Positions 13,230 to 24,700 of a stretch of DNA of 64,000 nt are shown piece after piece. The DNA lies in the NCBI RefSeq assembly GCF_000003815.2, contig NC_049987.1, positions 16,758,564-16,822,563 of the forward strand, in the 5' to 3' direction. Numbering within the stretch: position 1 is the stretch's first letter; each line of letters starts with the position of its first letter. A model generated the notes under the pieces. The model was not told where the DNA came from and did no database searches. It saw only the letters and a list, made by a program, of their open reading frames with translations. The DNA comes from Branchiostoma floridae. Its lineage: Eukaryota > Chordata > Leptocardii > Amphioxiformes > Branchiostomatidae. Made by a program: the position numbers and the translations under genes.

Positions 13230-14112
13230 CTACGCCTGTTGTCTGTAACAGTCATTTCGCGATGACATTGGACTCTCTGGGTAGGAGAATGGATTGATGT
13301 TGTTCATGAATTTTTGTTGTAACCTGCGTTCCATCCTATGCAACTCCTGAGTGATCTCTTGTATCTGTCAGATAACAAAATCAGTACGCTGACTACAGGT
13401 CCCGACAGTACGGTGGGATTTCCCTTTGATAGGTTACTTCTCTGAAGCTCTCACACGACTGTTTGACAGCCCATGCCACACAGTGCTGTAGTTGGAACTT
13501 CTTAATCATCTGCATCACCATTCTGTGTAAACAATAATGATAAAAAGGAAGTTGGTTTATCTGACGAACAGCAAATGTTACTTCTAAAACTCAAACTCAT
13601 CTTCCAAAGATGTTGCACTTCTTAAGGTACAACTCTTTTTCCACACTGTCCTCATTTCTGTCTAGCTGTGCAACCTAAATATTTTAGACAATATTACTTT
13701 AGTTGTAATGTAGAAAACAAGCATAGCATTGTGACCCCTTCACAATTGATTGATACACTTCCTTACTTCAAATGGTACACCATGGTAGAGAAAATCAAAG
13801 TTCAAACATGCATATTTGTCCCTTGTCAATATCACACAGAACAGCAAAGTATTTAACTGTATAACATTACGTGTATACACCACCGTGTAGAAACACACAG
13901 TATAAAAACTCCTCTTGAAAAATCTGGTTTGGACAATCCAGGATCTATGTAATGGAGGTCTTCACTGAGTGCCAATGGCATAGCTCTTGGCCTGAGGTCT
14001 TCTACGGAGAACACGTCTGGTTGGTCCAAATTCTGGAGGTTCTTGCTCTCTGCAGCATCATCAGGTGTTTCTGGTACCCAACACTTTTGGAGGTTACACA
14101 ACCATCTGTTAC
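13230..14112 (-). CDS. Unrecognised helical protein, C-terminal exons
   Basis: I do not recognise this protein. Four exons join with consistent phases: 13871-14112 (weakest; donor GTAATG), 13631-13665, 13438-13522 and 13230-13364, ending in TAG. The first part is acidic and proline-containing (WVPETPDDAAESKNLQNLDQ, VFSVEDLRPRAMPLALSEDL). The last three exons encode a continuous charged, probably helical segment (LDRNEDSVEKEL, MIKKFQLQHCVAWAVKQ, IQEITQELHRMERRLQQKF) and a short polar tail. The 5' exons should lie between 14.1 and 15.7 kb but I could not find them. It is transcribed divergently from NT5DC1, so the two may share a promoter region. Coding is supported by phase agreement and biased composition only; a decayed gene cannot be excluded. 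Confidence 0.5.
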
Positions 14113-14813
14113 CTGTCATAATGGTAAGAATATTGTAATGACAAAAAAAAACTGCACCCTTAATAGTTAATATGCAAATACTGTACAATGTTCAAGGTGA
14201 TTTAACTGCAACACGAAGGGAGGATGAAGTTTATTGGGAAACTTAATAATCATATATATGAAGTTTATTGGGAAACTTCATTTATTGGGAAACATTGTAA
14301 GTTTAATAAAGACTTCTTCATTTCACAACCTTCTTTAGATGCTTCTTTGCCTTCATCAGTACAAAAAAGGCGACAGATAGTCATTGAAACGTTTACGGAA
14401 GAATTAAAAGAAGGTTGTGAAACGAAGATCTTAGACTTTGTTCAATTGATCTACCAACCTGATGAAACTATTTACGGAGGTTCATAAGTTCATGTCACTA
14501 GACATCTGAGATAGATGCCTGATGTGAATATACCACCAGACCAGTTGTCTGGGCTCGTCAGAATATTATGACTGCAATCATAATCAAGTTACAAAATAAA
14601 GGTTACATTGAATAGATTCCCATTAGAATAATGGATGCCTATTTTCAAAGTCAAATCATCCCACCAAACACAAAGGTAGCATTAAATACTAAGGAGCTTT
14701 CATGATTATACATTATCAAGGTATTATGTTGTACATCTCTACTAAGGTACTTCATACACTTGGCAAATAAAAATATGGGGATGACAAAATTTGAAGAAAG
14801 GCGTGAATCTGAT

Positions 14814-15063
14814 TAGCCTGGGAACCATACCATCGAGGCGCTCGGCGGTGTAGGGGTGACCGCCCGTACAGTTAATTGCTACAGGCCGGGGGAGTTCTTA
14901 CGGGGTTAGATTAATTTAGTCGCGCGGGGTAAACTCAAAAGGCCGGCTACAAGCTCTATCGGCGAAATCTCAAAGGGCAGCTAATCAGACAGGCTGACAG
15001 AAGCAGGTCGGTGCCGGGTATTTAGCTCCCCAAAGCCGACCGCGGAGAATGGTACCCAGGCTA
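14814..15063. mobile_element. 250-bp MITE with 9-bp target-site duplication
   Basis: Ends TAGCCTGGGAACCAT and ATGGTACCCAGGCTA are inverted repeats. The 9-mer GAATCTGAT occurs directly before the element (14805-14813) and directly after it (15064-15072), a clean target-site duplication. GC-rich, non-coding interior. The superfamily is undetermined; 8-9 bp duplications fit hAT-like or related transposases. Confidence 0.85.
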
Positions 15064-15223
15064 GAATCTGATATGATCAGAAAATCAACAGGGTGAATCG
15101 ATTACTATTTAGCAGTGCTGCCAATCTACTTGAAGCTTGTAACTAGCTTCTAACAACAACATACTTCGAAAGCACAACTTATTGGTTCTGTCCATTTAGG
15201 CTACACCTTGATATCGAATCACA

Positions 15224-15278
15224 CCAAGGAGGTTTAATATATATATATAAAAGGTTTTTTTTTTTTTAACCTCCTTGA
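15224..15278. repeat. Hairpin with (AT)n core
   Basis: CAAGGAGGTTTAA, then ATATATATA and a T-run, then TTAACCTCCTTG. The arms can fold into a stem. AAGGAGGTTA-type arms recur near 39178. Confidence 0.6.
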
Positions 15279-15733
15279 TCACACTTTCAATTCTCCAAGT
15301 ATCCTATTAGTTTTACACCATTTCTCCCTTGCATCATAATTTACAGGCTGTCACTCTGCAATATTCACAGACCTACGGACACAAACTAAAGAAACAAACA
15401 AACAAACAAACAAACACACCAATTGATAACAATTCCCAGAGTTCTTCCCGACGGTTTGAAAGAGTCAAAATGAAAGACAGCAGTTGCGTGCATCATCTCA
15501 AAGAAGACTCTTGACCCCACATGACCCCTGAAGCCCTGGGGTCAACCCGCGGGTCAATTATTCCAACCGTCGACACTACAGGGAGTGGTTTGACAACTTT
15601 TCCCAATCGAACACGCTAAGGTTTTATATTCCATCACCATTTTAACGGTCATGTTTAGTAAACACGGCTTTGTCAACAAAACATGGGACAAATGTTTACC
15701 ACTGTAACCCCTGACCCGGCAAACACAGCAAAA

Positions 15734-18700
15734 ATGGCGGACGCCGGTCAGACTTTTTCGTTTGCCGATGTTGACGCCGTGGGACTGGATTTAGACCACA
15801 CTTTGTGCCGCTACAAGGTTGCAGAAACGTTCGAGGTAAGATCCAAGTTTTGTGTGAGGTCTTATCGGATTTGTAAGATGCTTAAAGCCCTAATTTGTGT
15901 GGTGCAAAATGCTAGGTAAAAGTGGGGAGGGGGGCAGAAATGTATACCGGTAGTTGCACGTCGTTACGTTGTTTACGACAAGGCGTTTACGGCTACCTAT
16001 AATTTGAAGTATCCCAGCTTTCCTCTTCTTCTTTTGCTTGTTGAAGCCAATGCTTCTTTTTCCTCGATAGGATTTTAGAAACGTTAGTTTTCAATGTTCC
16101 TATCTGAAAGATCGCAATTTTGCAACGCAAAAGCTTCTCTTGGCTTGTCAACTCGAATAAATAGCACGGCACATCAACTGCCAAAAATATACTTAACAAC
16201 TGCAGCAATACACAAAGGAGCCCAGCAAATGATAGAGATAATAGTACAAAATTAGCGGTATCATGCTAGACAGTTATACTATGTATAGCTGATAGTACTA
16301 GTATGTCGACCCAGTGCTCTGTGATCAAACTCTGTTGTTGTTGTTCTAGTGTTATTCGTCTATTTCTTCGCCAGACATCGTTTTGAGGTGCTGTTGACAT
16401 CTAGGAGCTTCCCATGTGTATTGTGCACTTTGTAGCTTTTGGCAAACTCAACGTTGCCATTTTTGTTGCAGATGATCTATGACGGCATGTCTAGATACGT
16501 GGTGGAAGAACTCAAGTATGGGAAGGAGGACATGCTTCGACCATTCTCAGAGGACAGGGACTTTTGGTCAGTATTTAAGGAGTGGGTACTGGTACAAAAA
16601 ATGCATTTTAGATAGTCAGCTGTAAACCTCTGAAGAAAATCGTAATTGTTGAAAGGTGTGAAAGGTGAGTTTGAATGCCAGCATCTGACATTGTGTGTCA
16701 TGGTTATATAGCAATATGTAAAGGCCATAAACATGAAATTTGTATACAATAATTTTTTCTTCTGTCCCCGCAGTATAAAAGGCCTACTCTTGGATGCTTT
16801 GAGAGGGAATTTCTTGAAGTTTGCAGAGGATGGCACCATTCTGAGGTTTGAAACTACCAAACTTTTATAATAGCTTGTCATGAGAAACTTCAGCACTCTG
16901 TCAGTCTGAATGTGACTTTTGCCTAGTTAAAGATCATAAAAGATGTACTTTGTATTGAACTTAATAGAACTGTACCTTTATAGCATGATTGATATCAATA
17001 GCTTGCCTTGCAACTTTGAAATGACAGTAGCAACACAAGAATGGGGATGTGAAAATGAAAGCTGCAAACTTAACTAGAGTTCGGGGACCTCATACCTCCA
17101 TGAAATATTTATTGTTTTTTTGTGGATGGTATGTATGTTTATAGTCGGTTGTATTTGAGAGTAATCGTTATAAATGTTATGGAAAAGTAGTGGTGTATTT
17201 ATTTAATGACACAGAGGATGTCCATCTGATTAGTAATTATTAAAATGTGACACTTAATTGTGTAATGTGCGTTTAAGAGGTCAACGGCATATGGTAGCAT
17301 GGTGTTCCTTAAGCTTGATGTTTGGCATTTAAACTGTCTAAGGTTGTCAGCATTATTGAGGTTTGACTATGTGCCTCAGAGCGGTGTGGTGGGAGGAAGT
17401 TGGGAAACTCAGAAAGAAGAAGGGATGTGGCCAACTTTAGTCAGATGGTGATTTGATTTTCCACCAATATGTCATAACATCAGCTGTTCACACGGTACAA
17501 AAATGAGATGCACACTTTCCTCTGATAGCCCTACATCAACTGTAAGATGAATACTTGGCGCCAACCCCGTCTGCTAAAAAACAAGTACCATTGGCTATGA
17601 AAGAGACAACTAACAACTGTCCCTTATCGTAACGAAATCAGAACATCTGTATCGCCCATAAAACTTCTGACACCCAACCCATCTAAGATGAGAGGACCTA
17701 ATGGAATTTTAATCACCATGTCACTCAACTCAGCAGTACAGTATGTGAGACATCCATACCTGTTAAGCATTACCGTTAAATGTACCTCAACTTCTTACAA
17801 TTATACTTACGCTTNNNNNNNNNNNNNNNNNNNNNNNNNNNNNNNNNNNNNNNNNNNNNNNNNNNNNNNNNNNNNNNNNNNNNNNNNNNNNNNNNNNNNN
17901 NNNNNNNNNNNNNNTAAGCAGACATAAATAAAACTAATTATCATATTAAAAAAACTCGGGGTTCCCCAAACAGCTGTCATACAAATCACCTCACTATCTG
18001 CTTGGAGCTAAGCCCATTAACAAGCACGATGCCTGTTCCAATATATCGCAGATATAGGGGGGATTTCTGATATTATTACATCGATTATAACGACAGATAC
18101 GGCGCCCAAAATCACATCGATTCGAGCTTTCATCACAGCCCACCAACACAACAAGTATGAAACCAATCCATCCAGCCGTTCTTGAGTAATCTTGTACACA
18201 GACAGAGACACATAACAGAAAATATAACCTCCATGACATTTCATGGAGGTAACTACTGTGCCAACTGTTACAAATATTTCAAACAGTCCTAAGCAGACAT
18301 AAATAAAACTACTGGGGGTTCCCCAAACAGCTGTCACCTCACTATCTGCTTGCAGCTAAGCCCATTAACAAACACATACAGCACGATGCCTGTACCAATA
18401 TATCTCAAATATAGGGGTGATTTCTGATATTATTACATCGATTATAACGACAGATACGGCTCCCAAGATCTCATCGATTCGAGCTTTCATCACACCCCAC
18501 CAACACAACAAGTATGAAACCAATCCATTGAGCCGTTCTTGAGTAATCATCTACACAGATAGAGACACATAACAGAAAATATAACCTCCATTCCATGACA
18601 TTTCATAGAGGTAAAAATACCACAAAGAATTAAAGATTTACAGCTTCTTTTGGCAACAGTGTCAAATCGTACACTGTATGTAAACAGGTGTTTTATCTTA

Positions 18701-21700
18701 TCGTAGTTTTGTTGATGTTTTATGAAGATTTGTTCACAAGCCTGTATCTTGCAGAGCCAGTCACGGAACAAAGAAAATGACTGAAGAAGAAATTGTTGCA
18801 ACATACGGAGAGGAAAAACAGTGGAAGCACTTCGCAGAACTGAAGGGGAAGTTTGAGAACTCAGGTATGTAAAATCGTGATTGTATTGATAAGTATCAGA
18901 AGGAAAAAAATTAAATGTAACATATGAAAAAGATTGATTCAATGTCAATTCAGTACAAAAACTGTTTATATCTTCATGATATGCTCTTCTGCCTTTTGTG
19001 CTTCTAAATTAGATGTTTTCATTTCAGACAAGTATCATCTGTACGAGAACTACTTTGACATGCCCGGCATTGTGCTGTGTGCTCGGATGGTCGACAACCT
19101 GGAAAAACAAGCAGTGTGTGATCAATTATTTTCTTGGTGTTTCTAGAAAAAAAGGATAATTTCTTGCAATTGGTTTGTGCATCATCATGTACAAGTGTGC
19201 TGATACAAACATTGGTGTTACAAGAATTTTTTGTCAAGTATTATTAGCAGTAGTTTAAGCATTCAGAATTTCAAATTTTGTTCTAACAATTTGTGTTTGC
19301 CAACAGGGAGGAAAGCAAAAAACAAAGATGTGCAAGATGTGGAGAGATGCCATTGATGCCTTCAACAATGCCTACAAACCTGAAGCTTTTGCAGGTACAT
19401 TGTCATTTATATGTGGTTACATTGAGTATTCTACAAAAGTCACTGGAGTGTTACGAAATAAATGTCTGCCTTACAAGTCTAAATTGTATTGGCAAATGAA
19501 CTTGCACAAGAGATTATGAAAAGTTTCTTTTTCAATATGCACTCATAGAAAATATCTCAACATATGTAATTAGCAACCAAAATAAATAATGGCATATTTT
19601 TTCATTGTTGTGGACTCATTGAAAAGAATGTGCCACTTAGTGAAAAATGGAATTTGATGGGTATACGTACACATACATTGTATAACTTGTAATTTATTTT
19701 TTAATTCTTGTGTTGGTGTAATCTTATGGTAAAACAAGCTAAATTTTTCTCTCTCATGTAAAGATTAGTGTCTCATGACTGTTTTGTCATCCATAAAGTT
19801 AAGCTGGTACACTATTTTCCAACATTTTTTCCCTGTAACAGCCCATACAGGTGGCTACTTTCCTGGAATCAAAGACGAGCCCTACACCTACATGCACAAG
19901 TGCAGCGAGGACATCCGGCGGTGGCTGAAGGAACTGCGGTCTGCAGGAAAAGCTGTCTTCCTGGCCACAAGCTCCTGTTCTGATTACTGTGATTATATAG
20001 CCAGGAAAGTTCTGGGGTAAGTAAGATTTAAGATTTGAATTTAAGAATATCTTTTATGCCATTTTACCTGTGCTCTTGTAGTGCATAGAAAAGCTCCTTG
20101 TATCTACCAAAGCCAGACCAAAGCGTAGTAGCATATGTACTGTAGTCCAGTGGTTAGTCGCCATAGCTCTGGACCAAGAAGTTGTGAGCTGGAATCCCGG
20201 CTTTGTCACTCACCCAACATGCTTGCATGCTACTGGAAAGGGTCACAGTTTTAGGACAGTAAGCCATAGTCCACTATTCACTATATATACTGCACATACT
20301 ACATAGCATCTGTCTTCTCTGTCATTACCAGTGGAATTTTGAAGTTCGTGTTTTGAACTTTTTTTAACGCACATTTTTGTCCCAAATAGGGACGAGTGGA
20401 AAGACTATTTTGACGTCATCGTCACCAACTCAAAAAAGCCTGGTTTCTTCTCCGAGCCACCAAATAGGAGACCCTTCTACTCTGTAGGTGAGTAAATGGC
20501 ATTGTTCCCTTTGTTTCTAAATTCTAGTGACTTTATAATACAACAAAAGTTTAAAATTGAAAGTGCTTTTTTCAAAAGAGGTGGAATTATGAGGCAAAAA
20601 AGCAGTTACTCAAGCAATTGTATATGATTTTAGAAACGGTCAAATTTTTCAGACAACATTCGTTATCTTTCATTAGTGACATAGTTATTACATGTATCTG
20701 GATGACTAATCGTCATTGAGGTCTAATTATGTGCTGTCTTTTATCAGTGGATTTTCAGGAGGGCACAAAAGTCAAGGAGCTGGAAAGGGGGAAGGGGTAC
20801 GCTCAGGGCAACTGGCAAACACTCATGATTCTTCTCAGGCAACTCACAGGCAAGGAGGAGCCAAAGGTTGGTCATGGTGCAGAATGTACTGTATTGATTT
20901 TATGGTTGAAGGGAAAGGAGGTTTTCACTTTGTTTAAAGTTCACAGTCGAGACAATGCTGTACTAGTAGTGCATTAGTAATGCAGAGGAAACACATACTT
21001 GCAGTGTCATGAATTTACAGTGGAGAGGCCACCACAAAAATAAAACCACCACAAACATTTCAGTATTCACACCTTTGATAACTGTTTAGATATATTATAC
21101 ATTCATTAATTTACTACTCTGTGACTGTTTATTTGTTATTGTTGACAGATTAGAATAAGCTGTCTTCAGCTCAGAACATATATTTCTTAGTTATAGTTCG
21201 CAATTATGATATTTTGAAGAATTTTTTTCTCATTAGAAAAAGTATCATCTTCATAAAAATATCATCTTCATGTACATGTAGATGAGAATAAACAAAAAAT
21301 TTAGTCTTCCTTTAATTTGTATTATTGTACATAATGTTGTCTTGTTATCAGGTTGTATATATTGGAGACAGTCTGAGATCAGACATCTTCCCTCCCAAGA
21401 AGTTTGCCAACTGGTCCACTGTTCTTATCTGTGAGGAGATGGAGGCTGAAGGAATGGAGGAAGACAGGGTAAGAACTCTCTGAGTCTAAGACATTCTTAT
21501 AAAGAGTCTTAGTAAACAATGAAACAAACTTACTTCTTACAATTGACAGAAGCATGAAAGTGTGTGGTTGTTGTAGACTGTCATATTTCCCTGTCATTTC
21601 ACTTCCCTATAAAGAGATTTAACAGGATAGAATGTAACTCAAAAATTACTTTAAAATTTACTTTAGATACATATAATTTATGACTCAAAACAAAACTTTG

Positions 21701-24700
21701 GTAGAAAATGCTGGTTCACCTTGGTTCATCCTATATCCGTACTTTTAAAAACAGGATATTTACATATCAAGTCAGCATGTGGTAGTTTTAAACAGCAATG
21801 TCCTGAAAATATTTCAATCTGAAACCAACGTCCGGCAACTTGATATCCCCAAATGCCATATTTTAAAAAGCAACGAATATAGGTTACCCAACGGATAAAA
21901 GTGAACTAGTGTTGATAGTTTTATTAGCCATTACAAGGTATGGCGAAGCAATGTTGGGGAGAAATATATTACTACCCTCCAATTACTACATGAATACTTG
22001 AAATTGAGACTGCTGTTAAGTTATATTCACTTCCCATGATATTTGACTGAATCACTGCAACTCATACATGTAATAGTGCAACATATCATTAGAGATAGAT
22101 AAGAGAAACATAGCTTCTAGCAATAATGCAAATGTTGCTCTTGCATGTGCATGTCATGTATTTTCTGCAGACGCAAAACGGCCCCGCCACCAAGAGAGCG
22201 AGACATAGTGTGAGTGGGTCATTCTTTTATAATGTTTCAGGGCACAAAATACGTTGTAGCATGCTTTAGTAATTGCGTACAAAAACTGGAATCATTGGTG
22301 AAAAATTTGCAAATCCATTGAAGCTGTAAAAAAGTATACAAGATACTTGTAATAATAATGATGATGATTTCTAATGTTAAACCATTTGCCAACACCTTCA
22401 TAACGTGTCTAAGCATAGATTTCTAATGTTAAACCATTTGCCAACACCTTCATAACGTGTCTAAGCATAGATTGCAGGATGTCCTTGTTTTTAGGATGAC
22501 AGAAGAGAGTATTTAGTGCCCTGTGTGTGTATACTGTATGCTCTGTTTCTACATATTTGGTTTACATAGTGTACTGTAACACCTGTTGTCCTGTTGTCTT
22601 TCGCAAGGTTGAGGTGTGGAAAGATGCTGTCTCCTTTGTCCTTCCTTTCATCATGTGTGTGTGTGTGTGTGTGACTGTGAACATCATTCAGACTTTTATG
22701 AATGTTTTGTTAGTCTTTACCTTCTGGTCATCCTAGTGTAACTAATTATAATAGAGTTTCATGCTACTGTTTATGTTATGTGTAACTTTTTGGCAACACC
22801 TCAGGGGTGGAGGCCTACTTATGCAGCTCACTTAAAGATTTGCAATTTATTTTTGCTAGTAAATACCAGATAACTTTTAAATTTGTTCAGCCTTTACCTT
22901 CTTGTCGTAATAAAATGACTTATAGAAGTGACTTGATGGGTGGAGCCATTTTCATACAGCTCACTGTAAGCATTGCTGTTTTATTTTTGCAGAACGACTA
23001 TGACCCAGCCAGCAGAGCCATCCTGGTGTCTGACATGTGGGGACCCTTCTTGACTGACAGAAGCACTTCCGGGTCAGAGGTCGTGACGGTGTGTGGCCAC
23101 ATCCTGAGAAGCAGTGCAGACATCTGCGTGCCACACCTGGAGTACCTAGCAGGTGGGTGCAATTGCACGTTTGTGAAAACAGAAATAAAAAAGTTTTTCT
23201 TAGGTGGTGTGCCATGTCCGACTTTCCGAAAGCAAAAAATGTCCAAAATTTTTAATGGTGTTTTGTGGTGTAGTTATCCAACTTGGATCCTATAAAGGCA
23301 AACAAGGAAAATTTCATCAAAATATATTAATATCTTTTTAATAAACAAGAAATCTTTTTAAAAAAGTTGTGCCTTGCCGCGTGTTAGGGATATCGTCAGG
23401 AAAAAGTAGGTCAGCACTTCAAGCCCGGCAAGGCAAAATGCTGTGCCTTGGCAAAAACACAATACAATGACTGTTTTTACTGTTTCTGAAAGAGCTAACC
23501 AAGAGGAGTAAAATGCTTTTTAGATGAAGCGAATGGCTTGAACGGTTGCTGAGATATGGCTCCACAAAGTTGCCAAAACCTACCCTCAGATATGGCCGGC
23601 TGGGCGATAAACGATGAAAATCAAAAAAATACCTTTTTTGAGGGGTGATGAAAAGGTAAGTAAAGGCTGCAAAGCTTGTTTTATCTTATTTCCCCGTAAT
23701 ATGTACTACATAGAATCACTCCACAGAGTTCTGAACATTCATGGCATTTTATTATGCTTTTACACAGGGTCGATGTATGCAGCACCCACTGGTGTCCTTT
23801 CACACAATAATTGTCATCTTACCTTATTCTTTAAGAAATAAGTAAATTTGGGTTTAAAAGTTCACATTTTGGGTTACAGTCAATGGTGTTTTTTGCACCA
23901 GTTGAGTCGCATTGTAGAAGATTAAATATCATACTTCATATACTTTTGCAATGTACACAACATTATGGTATCTTATATTACCAACAATGTCACATCTATA
24001 GAATATCAGCAATATTAATTGCCTTATAACAAGGTCAACTTGGTCAAGGTGAAAGGTAAGTGTGTGAATATGTCGCATTATTTTCATGTTGAGCCATGAT
24101 GTTACACTGTATCAACAGTACAACTTTACACTTAGATACATTTGTAATAAAATATAGAAGACAGATGTTTGTACTAATAACTAAATTTATTAGGACAAGT
24201 TCAACATTGTACTAATAACTAAATTTATTAGGACAAGTTCAACATTTTTCAAGGTCAAAGGCTCAGTCTTCAGGATACATACAATCGACACATATTTCTT
24301 TGATGTACTTGCAGGTACATGAACTTCTCCTTATTTAATCAATACTATAAATAGTATAATGCAATGTAAACTACTTTTTACAAAAACAACAGGCTTACTC
24401 ATCATTTTCTGTGGTTACTGGTAGCAACAGTATTCTTTAACAAACTTAATGCTAATAGCACTGGCTGCACAACTTGTCAACATTATGTTTGACCTCTACC
24501 ATTCAATATCTCCGCTCCGCTCTCCAGTCTTATATCAGCTACATCTGGTACTTGGTGCAATCTACACTCCACCTGAAAAACAAAATTATTTGAGTTTCAT
24601 GATTAACATGTCTACCATCATGGTGATAATGTTCTTCCATCTGAGGGGATGACGACCTACTCCAGTACCACGTCTGATGTTCATCTACATCATCATCTTT

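Larger units (their letters stand above)
14113..15733. other. Region between the 13.2-kb gene and NT5DC1
   Basis: Contains GAAGTTTATTGGGAAACTT units at 14225-14292, a segment with inverted TTTCACAACCTTCTTT arms at 14325-14425, a MITE at 14814-15063, and an (AT)n hairpin at 15224-15278. A CAAA microsatellite lies near 15391-15412. No convincing exon was seen, although the missing 5' exons of the minus-strand gene may be here. Confidence 0.5.

Noticed and set aside
14224-14487. Plus-strand 87-residue frame
   Set aside because: Built from GAAGTTTATTGGGAAACTT repeats and an inverted repeat; no splice partner or family resemblance.
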